Source: a virus
Reading direction: 5' to 3' (one strand)
Virus record (IMG/VR): IMGVR_UViG_3300025917_000001
Coordinates: 1 to 64,000 of that record
DNA: 64,000 bases
This document shows positions 56,921 to 64,000 of this stretch, in pieces. The position numbers and the translations under genes are program-made. Under the pieces are notes generated by a model. It was not told the origin of the DNA. It did not search any database and was given only the letters and a program-made list of their open reading frames with translations. Numbering within the stretch: position 1 is the first letter of the stretch; each line of letters opens with the position of its first letter.

Positions 56921-56926
56921 AATAAA
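56921..56926 (+). terminator. AATAAA polyadenylation-type signal
   Basis: The hexamer lies four bases after the stop of the zinc-finger gene, immediately before the hairpin repeat. Confidence 0.5.
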
Positions 56927-56946
56927 AATGTAAAACGCAAACTAGT

Positions 56947-57268
56947 ACCCCCATATAAATTGATATCATATATATCATATGTTAAGGAATAAGTGACTGA
57001 CCAAAAGTTGAGACCCGCATAAAAATGCACTCCTCATGGTAACGAGATATATCTCCAGGAAAATTCTCGTAAGTTTCAGTCAACATTACTAGGTTGACTT
57101 CCCGATAAATACCCGTGGTCAACTTAACAACTTGACCGAAAAGTATATGAATTTTCCTGGAGATATATCTCGTTGCTATGCCAACTGCATTTTTATGCGG
57201 GTCTCAACTTTTGGTCAGTCACTTATTCCTTAACATATGATATATATGATATCAATTTATATGGGGGT
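56947..57268. repeat. Hairpin repeat copy 8
   Basis: A 322-bp family member flanked by TA on both sides. The terminal variant is ATATAAATTGATATC as in copy 4. The inner arms contain GGTAACGAGATATATCTCC and its near mirror, resembling the inner arms of copy 1. The centre reads AGGTTGACTTCCCGATAAATAC. Confidence 0.9.
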
Positions 57269-57362
57269 AGACGAGCTGATTACATACACACTATCTGAAT
57301 GTGAACCACTCAACTACTACATAACAAAAAGACTTGTGAAAAAGTTGAAACAATATAATGAT

Positions 57363-58142
57363 TTACATTGTATTATCATATGGTTTATATGTGATACCCT
57401 CTTCCAGGGGATAGCCACTTTGGATGAACGCGCAGTATTCTAAAAGTCTTTTTGTTGTTTTCCGTTTTCGTGTTGTAACGGCGTAGAATATCATAAGCGG
57501 CACAAAGTTGAATAGTATCAGCACAACCAAAGCAACGCCAATGACGTATGCAATACTGATAGTTAGGCCATAAACTTCTTCTACGTCATTTGTCGAAAAG
57601 TATGCAAGAGCTAGAGCAATTGGAGCTAACATGTTTACCAAGCCATAAACGAAAGCAGTGATGAACGTGCTTTGTGATGGATTCATGAAGAAAAACACCG
57701 TAAAGGCAATCTTGTCACGTCTGAGGAATATGTAGAACAGTATCATTACGGCAGGTAGCACATGGAATACTCTGTCCATGTCAAGTATGAATCCGAGCGA
57801 GTGTGTACCAGTCCCTCTATCACTGACATCGATAAGCAGATCCGGATTGTTGCCCAATACAATGAATATCAGCCAAAACACACTCCAAGTCACCCCATTG
57901 ACAAGCCAAAAGAATATCGAGACAAGGTAGAATGTCAAACTCCCGTTTTTGTTCAGTAAGAATATCAGATCAAACGTGAAGAACAGAGCCTGTAACGTCC
58001 ATGACCAGTTTGTAAAGTGAATCAGGTAACCCGTTGTTCCATCAGACACTAATTTGCCTATGCCAAATAACCACACAACTATTGCCCATACAAAAAACAG
58101 CACTATGGCTATCCATTTCTCGGTTTTAGTGATTATAAACAT
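57363..58142 (-). CDS. Polytopic membrane protein, 259 aa
   Basis: ATG is at 58142. Six to seven hydrophobic helices span nearly the whole length. The segment YLIHFTNWSWTLQALFFTFDLI, with its aromatic-Asn-Trp centre, and a later VFHVLPAVMILFYIFLRR recall the AIG1/FAR-17a and rolling-stone families, whose helices carry a conserved T/N-W-x-x-Q and a His. This is weak. Short basic C-terminus (RKRKTTKRLL). Function unknown. Confidence 0.7.
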   Translation of the reverse strand: MFIITKTEKWIAIVLFFVWAIVVWLFGIGKLVSDGTTGYLIHFTNWSWTLQALFFTFDLIFLLNKNGSLTFYLVSIFFWLVNGVTWSVFWLIFIVLGNNPDLLIDVSDRGTGTHSLGFILDMDRVFHVLPAVMILFYIFLRRDKIAFTVFFFMNPSQSTFITAFVYGLVNMLAPIALALAYFSTNDVEEVYGLTISIAYVIGVALVVLILFNFVPLMIFYAVTTRKRKTTKRLLEYCAFIQSGYPLEEGITYKPYDNTM

Positions 58143-58271
58143 TTCTTGATGTTAACAGAGTAACACAACATTAGCAGGTATTATATAACGGCAAAAGCTA
58201 TACACCTGTCGAACAAAAAAACATGCGAAATTAAACTTGCATATATCACTCCTTTTTAGTTCATTATCGTT

Positions 58272-60589
58272 TCAGATGCTACACAAACTGTTTGAGCATT
58301 TGAGGCAAGTATAGCAACCCTCTGCTGCTATCATGGGTATCTTACACTCGTGGCACATTTGTTGTCGGTTGTTGGTATGTTCTGTTTGTACATTTTTACG
58401 CTTTTCCATATACGGTGACTCACCAGCAGCGCCTATGTCTTCAGCAGAAGTCGTTACAACAATCTGATTTTTCTTTGGTTCTTCTTTCCTTCCGACATTT
58501 AAAACTTGTTCAGATCTGCATTTATCCCTGTACACAGTTACACCTTTGCATCCATTCTCCCATGCCAGCATATACCCGCGCTTGATATCCTCAACTGTAC
58601 ACGAACTTGGAAAATTGATTGTCTGTTAGCACGTTAGATTTGTGTTTGTGTTGTTTTTCATTTACCTTACTGATTGCGTTATCACAGTGTTTCTGAAACG
58701 TTGCTTGCATCTTTATGTGGCTATCAGGATCCATGTCCATTGCTGTCACAAAGACTTCCTTGATCCAATCAGGTAGAGCTTTGATATGCTTTACTGTGCC
58801 GGTCTCAGAAACCTCGTTAATGATTTCGTCTGTTGCTAGTCCATGTTTTTCAAGCGTGTCAATGAGTAAACTGTTTAGATAGTATAGCTTCTCTTTCCGC
58901 ATAACAGACGCATAATGTGACATGGCAAAGTATGGCTCGATACCAGATGACGTATTAACTAACATGGCTGTGCTACCAGTTGGAGGTACGTTTGTCATAT
59001 TGCAGTTGCGCGGCTGTTCTCCATCAGCATTGAATACACTTAGATGAACGTTTGGGAATGTTCCCTTGAGTTTACCAAGAGCATACGACGTTTTCCATGC
59101 TTCGGTTTGTCTGGTATGGGAGATCTGTTCAGCTTCTTTGATTCCTGCATCAGTTGCATAACCGATGTGCATACGGACGAGATACTCTGCAAATCCCATA
59201 GTTCCTAACCCAACTCGTCTGTTGGCTTTGCACATTTCAGCGACCTTTTCAACTGGTATGCTTGCAATGTCTATAACTGTGTCTAACATTCTGCATGCCA
59301 AACTCACAACGTATCTGTAACGCTCGCTGAGTCTCCTGTGATCACTCGTTGCAAACTGCGATTCGTTTACAGACCCAAGGTTGCATTGATCCCCACTATG
59401 CAAGAACTGCTCTCCGCATGGCTTACAACATTAATATCGTTCATGTGATGGTTCTTACATTGCTAGTCTTTAATGGACCAAGTCCAGGAAGCGGATTTGC
59501 TCTGTTTACAGTGTCAATAAATACAACACCAGGGTCACCAGATGTGTGTGCTGATTTAGCTATCTCATCAAACAGCTCTCTCGGTGTCATGTTAACTTCT
59601 TCAATGGAAGTATAACGGAAGCGTGAGTCTCTCTTGATAATCCTTGGCTTATACTGCTTATTTTTCCATTTGCACATCCATGGATTTGGATCATTTGTTC
59701 TCACCTTTTCCATAAACTCATCTGTCAAAGCAACGGATATGTTGAAGTTCTCAAGATGAGAATCCTCAGCAACGATTGCTTCAACTTTTTCACCGGGCGA
59801 ATGCTTGAGTTCAACAACCTTATCTACATATCTTTTATCCTTTATGTGTATCCACTCCAAGATGTCTGGATGATCAACGCTCATAACTCCCATATTAGCG
59901 CCTAATGTATATTACATATCAATATGTTTCATATTACCGTGTCTGTTCTGCTGTTGGATAATGTTAAACACTCCATTGTATGCAACAAAGAATGAACAAG
60001 GTCCAGAGGCTGTACCGTGTGTTCTCTTTGTAACGAATCCGGCAGGTCTCAAATTATCGAAAGGAAAACCAATGCCACTTCCATGCTGCTGTAATATCGC
60101 AGCTTCGTGAAGTGTCTGAAGAATGTCGCTTAGGTCGTCTTCAAAATGCAACACCACACAATTCGGTACTGTTGGTGTATCTGAACCTGTATTGGCTAAT
60201 GTTCTCCCAGCTGGAATGAACTCAAAGTTGCTCATTATGTCATAATACTGGTCTGCTAGAAACTCAACCTCGTCATGAGTTGCCCCAAATTCAAATTCCT
60301 TTGCAGCGAGTGTAGCAGCAACTCTTCTGAACATTTCTTCAGGTGTTTCAATAACCTCTCCGCTATGTTTCTTGCGCAGATACCTCTTTGAAAGAACTTT
60401 AAGTCCGTTGGCATCAAATGGCAGTTTTGTTGTCAATCCAATGCTATCAGGTATTGGCTTACTAGTCCATTTACTGTCCAAGCTTTCGAGTTCTCTGAGT
60501 GATTCCGGAACAACTGGGTTAAGTGGATCAGCAAAGTGAAAGTTCAGTCGCGGTGACTTGAGCACTTCAGGTTTGTATGTCTTTCCCAT
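58272..60589 (-). CDS. nrdJ: Four-exon class II (B12-dependent) ribonucleotide reductase, 733 aa
   Basis: RNR converts ribonucleotides to deoxyribonucleotides. The exons are 60589-59938, 59901-59459, 59421-58666 and 58622-58272, with introns of 36, 37 and 43 bp. Splicing restores hallmark motifs broken in the raw frames: [37 protein letters not shown] and [42 protein letters not shown] and [10 protein letters not shown] also fit class II enzymes, and the tail CHECKIP...[12 protein letters not shown] is the typical class II C-terminal cysteine region. The start at 60589 is conservative; a further 39-nt exon (60693-60655) spliced across 60596-60654 would add MSNSIRNLGRYHK-TR. Confidence 0.93.
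58623..58665 (-). other. Intron (43 bp)
   Basis: The donor GTAAAT and acceptor GCTAACAG lie on the minus strand, in phase 0. It joins NAISK to TINFPSS, a conserved RNR segment. Confidence 0.9.
59422..59458 (-). other. Intron (37 bp)
   Basis: The donor GTAAGAAC and acceptor TTGTAAG lie on the minus strand, in phase 0. Splicing creates the conserved NPCGEQ motif from two frames. Confidence 0.9.
59902..59937 (-). other. Intron (36 bp)
   Basis: The donor GTAATATG and acceptor ACATTAG lie on the minus strand, in phase 1. It restores RHGANMGV, universal in this RNR type. At 36 bp it is the shortest intron here. Confidence 0.9.
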
Positions 60590-60595
60590 TCTCGT

Positions 60596-60654
60596 CTGAA
60601 ATGAAAAACAATTAGAATTACGCAATGTAATGAATATTGAATTTGTTTACACAC
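60596..60654 (-). other. Possible first RNR intron (59 bp)
   Basis: The donor GTGTGT (non-ideal) and a strong acceptor TTGTTTTTCATTTCAG lie on the minus strand. It would join a 13-codon exon starting at 60693 to TRMGKTYK in phase 0. An alternative reading is a 5' leader intron or none. Confidence 0.45.
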
Positions 60655-60693
60655 TTTGTGGTATCTTCCTAGATTTCTAATTGAATTGGACAT

Positions 60694-61073
60694 TTGTCAA
60701 GTATCAAATATTTTAAAAATATGTTATGCGTATTGACGTATCGACCGTACACTGCGCAACGAAAACTATACCTAAGTATATACTTTGGTTATGTCTTATC
60801 CTTTTCACAGTGTGTCTGCGTGGGTATTCCTTACTAATGTAATACAATTTATATTACAAAACTACTAGAAAAACAACACAGTGTTTCTTGCGTTATTGTG
60901 AAACTAAGATCTTTGTTCTCATGAACGGTCACGAGATAAATATTGACCTGTCCGGAATCGTCATCCGACACCCACACGGGTTCAAAATATTATGTTGTAG
61001 TTTATTGTATTTGAGCGTGTAGATCTTAAATCTCATCTAGACTGATCTTAGGATTGGTTATGTAAATTGTGTT
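60694..61073. other. Intergenic region
   Basis: About 380 bp upstream of the RNR gene and downstream of the MYND gene. It has AT-rich sequence and no RNA gene or open frame above 33 codons. It presumably contains the RNR promoter. Confidence 0.5.
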
Positions 61074-61697
61074 TTATTGATGTTCAACACAGTATTGTTT
61101 GTGTATCTTCCAGTCTCGTTTTTGACATTCCTTTCCGCAGTAATGCACATCCTTGCATCTTGCACATACATCCATTTTGATGTCAACCTTTCCACATTTC
61201 ATACATTTCACTGTTATTGTTGCATTGTTCATGTCAACCAGTTCGATATTGGTAGGCATATCTGATGGTTTGTTCTCAATCTTGTCCTGTGCATCGCGTT
61301 TGATTGTTGCATATCGACAATGTCTTTTTCCGTTATTCATGCGTATCAGAACGGCAAACACGAATGCCTTGACCGGGTCGTGACTGTCTACATTTGATAG
61401 AACTTCGATCCAATCAGAGTCAACTATATTGTCCCTTGTCAAATATCCATATGTCGGTTTCTTGGTAAGTACACTGGTATCACCAGATTCACAGTTCACG
61501 CATATTATGCCTCTTTTTTTGTTTTCTTGAATGAATGTTTTCTTTGCAAGGTCATGAAGTGCTACCGAGTTGCATTTCGCCTGGTCAAACATAAAGCGAA
61601 TAATATTGTCATCAGTTTTGTTAAAATCTAAACCAACATTGTCATCGGTCATTGCTTGAGTTTTAGGTGGTAAAGGTGCAAACTTTGTGTACCACAT
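61074..61697 (-). CDS. MYND-finger protein, 207 aa
   Basis: The C-terminal 40 residues form a canonical MYND zinc finger: CGKV...CARCKDVHYCGKECQKRDWKIHKQYC, with the usual C-x2-C, Y-C, C-Q, W-x2-H and final C. MYND fingers bind proline-rich peptides and recruit chromatin or signalling partners. The first 160 residues have no match, with cysteines at CVNCESG near 75. The stop codon overlaps an AATAAA. A similar MYND finger ends the AAA+ ATPase, and two more fingers make up the next gene. Confidence 0.85.
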   Translation of the reverse strand: MWYTKFAPLPPKTQAMTDDNVGLDFNKTDDNIIRFMFDQAKCNSVALHDLAKKTFIQENKKRGIICVNCESGDTSVLTKKPTYGYLTRDNIVDSDWIEVLSNVDSHDPVKAFVFAVLIRMNNGKRHCRYATIKRDAQDKIENKPSDMPTNIELVDMNNATITVKCMKCGKVDIKMDVCARCKDVHYCGKECQKRDWKIHKQYCVEHQ

Positions 61698-61804
61698 CCT
61701 TTTTGATAATGCATAAGGTCACATCAAATATTACATAAATAGATATAGGCACTACATAATTATACGCTAACAAAACACACAGGCATTTCAAAACAAAGTG
61801 AAAA

Positions 61805-62152
61805 ATGGATGAATATTATAATTGCAGTGTATGTGGAACAAAAGGCTTGTTCAGAGAGAATTTGTACAGATGTCGTTGGTGCAACTCTGTTTATTTCTGT
61901 GGACATTGCTTAGACCACCAATCCTACCGTTTTAATGAACATATATCGACCTGTGAAAAATTCCAAGCAAACAAAAATAATGGATATGATAATTGCATTG
62001 TGTGTGAAGCAAAAAACATGTTCAGAAAGGACTTTTACAGATGTAGTACGTGCAAGTCTGTTTATTTCTGTCAACGTTGCGTGGACAACCAGAGCGACCA
62101 TTGGCGTAAACATGTATCAACCTGTCAAAAATTACAAGTTAAAACAACGTAA
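61805..62152 (+). CDS. Tandem MYND-like finger protein, 115 aa
   Basis: The protein is made almost only of two fingers of about 47 residues that are clear duplicates. Both show YNCSVC / DNCIVC, a run to YRC-x2-C, VYFC-x2-C and a His-x3-Cys end (HISTC, HVSTC). The spacing matches MYND, though the conserved Q-W portion is altered in the first copy (SYRFNEH) and kept in the second (SDHWRKH). It is a free-standing adaptor or decoy candidate, divergent from the MYND gene at 61074. Confidence 0.8.
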   Translation: MDEYYNCSVCGTKGLFRENLYRCRWCNSVYFCGHCLDHQSYRFNEHISTCEKFQANKNNGYDNCIVCEAKNMFRKDFYRCSTCKSVYFCQRCVDNQSDHWRKHVSTCQKLQVKTT

Positions 62153-62221
62153 TGTCAACCAATTAGAACATTTACCTGCTGTAAGTTAACAAACACATAA
62201 AACGATAATCCATAAGTCTCT

Positions 62222-62482
62222 TTATAGAATACAAGCAATGGCTGTGACAAAGTTTTTCGAGTTGCGGATTGTAATCTTTTTATCATCGTCATTGAATTCC
62301 AGTTTTGCATTTTCTTCCTTCAGTATAGCAGTATAGCGTGATACCATCATCTTTAGGTTGATCCATGACGTTCCATTGATGCTGACTTCGATATCTTTAT
62401 CAGATATCAGCGCCAAACTAACTACGATCATTTGTACTGTCGTGCTTCTACCAGTTAGCCTACCGTTGATATCACGTGACAT
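62222..62482 (-). CDS. Small hypothetical protein, 86 aa
   Basis: ATG is at 62482 (MSRDINGRL); the longer frame upstream has no support. Small soluble protein with a beta-like centre (IEVSINGTSWINLKMMV) and no cysteines in the core. It lies 35 bp from the next minus-strand gene. No family. Confidence 0.55.
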   Translation of the reverse strand: MSRDINGRLTGRSTTVQMIVVSLALISDKDIEVSINGTSWINLKMMVSRYTAILKEENAKLEFNDDDKKITIRNSKNFVTAIACIL

Positions 62483-62516
62483 GTTATAAATGCGTTTGAA
62501 TAAAATATTCTTTTTA

Positions 62517-63008
62517 TTACAAATTAAAGAAAGGGTACTTAAGACCACCACTATTTGCTGCAATAGGATTTAATCCGTCTGGTCCATATCTTTTTTTGAC
62601 TTCCTTGGACCATTTTTGCCAATCCTTAAATCCCTCTTTTATTACGCGTGTCTGTAGTTCTATGTTGTTTTCGTTGTCAGCTGTCCATGCCCATGTCTCG
62701 AAGTCCTTATATAAAGCCTTTGCAGATGGCCATTTATTTTTGGGTATTGTGGTTGCTGGCTCACACTTGTACCGTTTTGTAAGAAACTCGACCATTGTGG
62801 AATCATCTGTTAAATCTATTGATTTTTCTTTTTGCTTTGACTCTGATTCAAGTTTGCGTTTGTGTGATTTGACAGCTATTTCAAGTGGGTCACTGGTAAC
62901 TTGTGTATCGTTGCACTCGCTCTTCTGTCTGTTTTTTAAACCAGCTTTAAATAACTTTGCATCGTCTCGATAACTTTCTAAAAGCCTTTTTTCGCTAAGC
63001 AAAGTCAT
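62517..63008 (-). CDS. Hypothetical basic protein, 163 aa
   Basis: ATG is at 63008. Charged, Lys/Glu-rich N-terminus with KSHKRKLE as a possible nuclear signal, then a Trp-rich region (DFETWAWTADN, DWQKWSKEVKKRYG) and a Gly/Asn tail. No recognised domain. AATAAA overlaps the stop. The shared promoter-like box lies about 100-170 bases upstream. Confidence 0.6.
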   Translation of the reverse strand: MTLLSEKRLLESYRDDAKLFKAGLKNRQKSECNDTQVTSDPLEIAVKSHKRKLESESKQKEKSIDLTDDSTMVEFLTKRYKCEPATTIPKNKWPSAKALYKDFETWAWTADNENNIELQTRVIKEGFKDWQKWSKEVKKRYGPDGLNPIAANSGGLKYPFFNL

Positions 63009-63105
63009 TCAATAATATATTATATAATATACGTATATTCTTGCAGCGATAGTTTGTTACTCATTAGATATTGTTTGTCCATTGATCTAAATAATTTACG
63101 GCTGA

Positions 63106-63180
63106 GTGAATAAAAAATAAACACGAAAAATGTTTATGTTTACATGACACATTTTGACACCGTATCGCGTTGAACTTAAA
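63106..63180 (-). promoter_or_regulatory. Shared promoter-like box between divergent genes
   Basis: The plus strand reads GTGAATAAAAAATAAAC, then ACATGACACATTTTGACACCG, then TTGAACTT. The same elements occur at 28991, 47373 and 49166 in the same order. It could serve either divergent gene. Confidence 0.45.
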
Positions 63181-63208
63181 AAACAAAACTTTGTAAAATA
63201 TTGTGAAA

Positions 63209-64000
63209 ATGAACAAAGACGAATGTAAACTCGACTTTGCACGTCGGAGCGAGGAACAAAATAAAAACGATATCCCATATATATATTATAAGGATCGTAA
63301 TAACAATATAAACGAAAAGCAACTATGCGTAAAGACTATCAAATTGTGGGCAAAGACAAAGGACATATCAAAGAGTGAACAGGACACTATAGGATGCCAA
63401 ACAGAGATTTGCATGTTCACCAAATTCATCAAGAGGGATGCTGAATCGATGCGTTACTCATATGCATGTCCCGCATATGTATCAATGGAAAATATCGTTG
63501 CCGCACAAAATCCAAAGAACAAAAAACCAAGAGTTTGTGGAGTATTCTGCATCGAAAAGTTTTGCCACGGTTCTCTAATAGACTTTACATGCTTCTTTAT
63601 GGGATTCATTGCTCCAAACAATATCGGCATCAAGTTGGCGAGTGTGATTCCTGCAGGTTCTGATATCTACAACGGGAAAGTGAAATCTGATCATGCTCTC
63701 GTCCAACAACGGTTCTTAACAACAAACTTCTCAGCTGCACTAGCACATGCATCCAGACTTCAAAGTAATGACAACAGTTACGAAGAACAAATGGAAAAAC
63801 ATGAAGAGGTTGACGTGATCAGTGGGAAAACGATTCACCAAACATTACCTGAACCACAACGCAATAATCCAACAATTTGGATCTACGTGTACGGGAAGGA
63901 TATACCAACTGAATCAAAACAAGACAAGAAGATCTTTGGAACGTTCAATTTGGAGACAGAAGTCATGAAAAGACTCACGGTTCTTTGTGCAGTTCATAAC
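63209..64000 (+). CDS. Hypothetical protein, 3' end outside the window (at least 264 aa)
   Basis: ATG at 63209 (MNKDECKLDF) opens a frame that is still open at the last base, so the protein is partial here. It is mixed in character with several spaced cysteines (GCQTEIC, VCGVFC, FCHGS) and no clear repeats or membrane helix. No family recognised. Its start lies 200 bp from a divergent minus-strand gene. Confidence 0.7.
   Translation, partial: MNKDECKLDFARRSEEQNKNDIPYIYYKDRNNNINEKQLCVKTIKLWAKTKDISKSEQDTIGCQTEICMFTKFIKRDAESMRYSYACPAYVSMENIVAAQNPKNKKPRVCGVFCIEKFCHGSLIDFTCFFMGFIAPNNIGIKLASVIPAGSDIYNGKVKSDHALVQQRFLTTNFSAALAHASRLQSNDNSYEEQMEKHEEVDVISGKTIHQTLPEPQRNNPTIWIYVYGKDIPTESKQDKKIFGTFNLETEVMKRLTVLCAVHN

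Noticed and set aside
57237-57443. 68-codon plus-strand frame beginning inside hairpin copy 8
   Set aside because: It starts in the repeat arm and overlaps the end of the minus-strand membrane gene; no supporting motif.
60904-61021. 33-codon plus-strand frame starting ATGAACGGTCACG
   Set aside because: Too short, no signal or homology; left as intergenic.
1-64000. tRNA, rRNA or CRISPR arrays
   Set aside because: No cloverleaf, conserved rRNA stretch or regularly spaced direct repeats with unique spacers was seen; the hairpins are dispersed palindromes, not arrays.

Overview
The window looks like part of a large, AT-rich DNA virus (or virus-derived episome or insertion) of a eukaryote, expressed in or close to the nucleus. 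The basis is the gene mix: a TATA-binding protein, an H2B-like histone, a PrimPol-type primase-polymerase, a type II thymidine kinase, a class II (B12-type) ribonucleotide reductase, an ESCRT-III-like protein, and BTB, F-box, RING and ankyrin proteins. Genes sit tightly packed on both strands, with AATAAA-type signals close to many stop codons. At least ten genes are interrupted by very short GT-AG introns (36-51 bp) whose removal restores conserved motifs. There is no bacterial gene layout. From general knowledge, histones, a TBP and many introns recall mirusviruses (herpesvirus-related nuclear viruses of plankton) and some giant viruses. I recognised no capsid, portal, terminase or DNA polymerase gene here, so that placement is inference.

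Layout. 1-341: a large palindromic repeat. 0.45-14.2 kb: mostly minus-strand unknown proteins, a BTB protein, thymidine kinase and a spliced Cys-rich IPT/TIG-like protein, with two plus-strand genes. 14.5-17.1 kb: an 853-residue coiled-coil protein. 18.26-18.85 kb: two hairpin repeats with a 54-bp spacer. 18.9-25.2 kb: ESCRT-III-like protein, Tyr/Pro-rich protein, H2B-like histone, ankyrin protein, spliced PLP-enzyme-like protein, HIT/DcpS-like protein. 25.3-31.0 kb: hairpins, a membrane protein, a three-exon acidic protein and small Cys-rich proteins. 31.0-35.0 kb: PrimPol, HNH-like protein and TBP in line. 35.0-44.2 kb: four minus-strand surface proteins (one with an ice-binding DUF3494 fold, three with propeller-like heads and Ala/Thr/Ser stalks) sharing related C-terminal membrane anchors. 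44.3-54 kb: protease-like protein, RING membrane protein, zinc proteins and a CbbX-like AAA+ ATPase fused to a MYND finger. 54-64 kb: F-box protein, membrane proteins, four-exon ribonucleotide reductase, MYND proteins and a gene running off the end.

How they may work together (inference): TBP, histone, HNH-like and IPT/TIG-like proteins for viral chromatin and transcription; PrimPol, TK and RNR for DNA synthesis and dNTP supply; BTB, F-box, RING and ankyrin proteins for redirecting host ubiquitination; ESCRT-III-like and membrane proteins for envelopment or egress; the mucin-like and ice-binding-like proteins for the particle or infected-cell surface. A family of about 260-340-bp hairpin repeats (seven complete, one half) lies only between genes. 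Two loci carry the same hairpin-spacer-hairpin module in opposite orientations. All domain calls are by eye, and splice sites are inferred from reading frame and GT-AG ends, not from transcripts.
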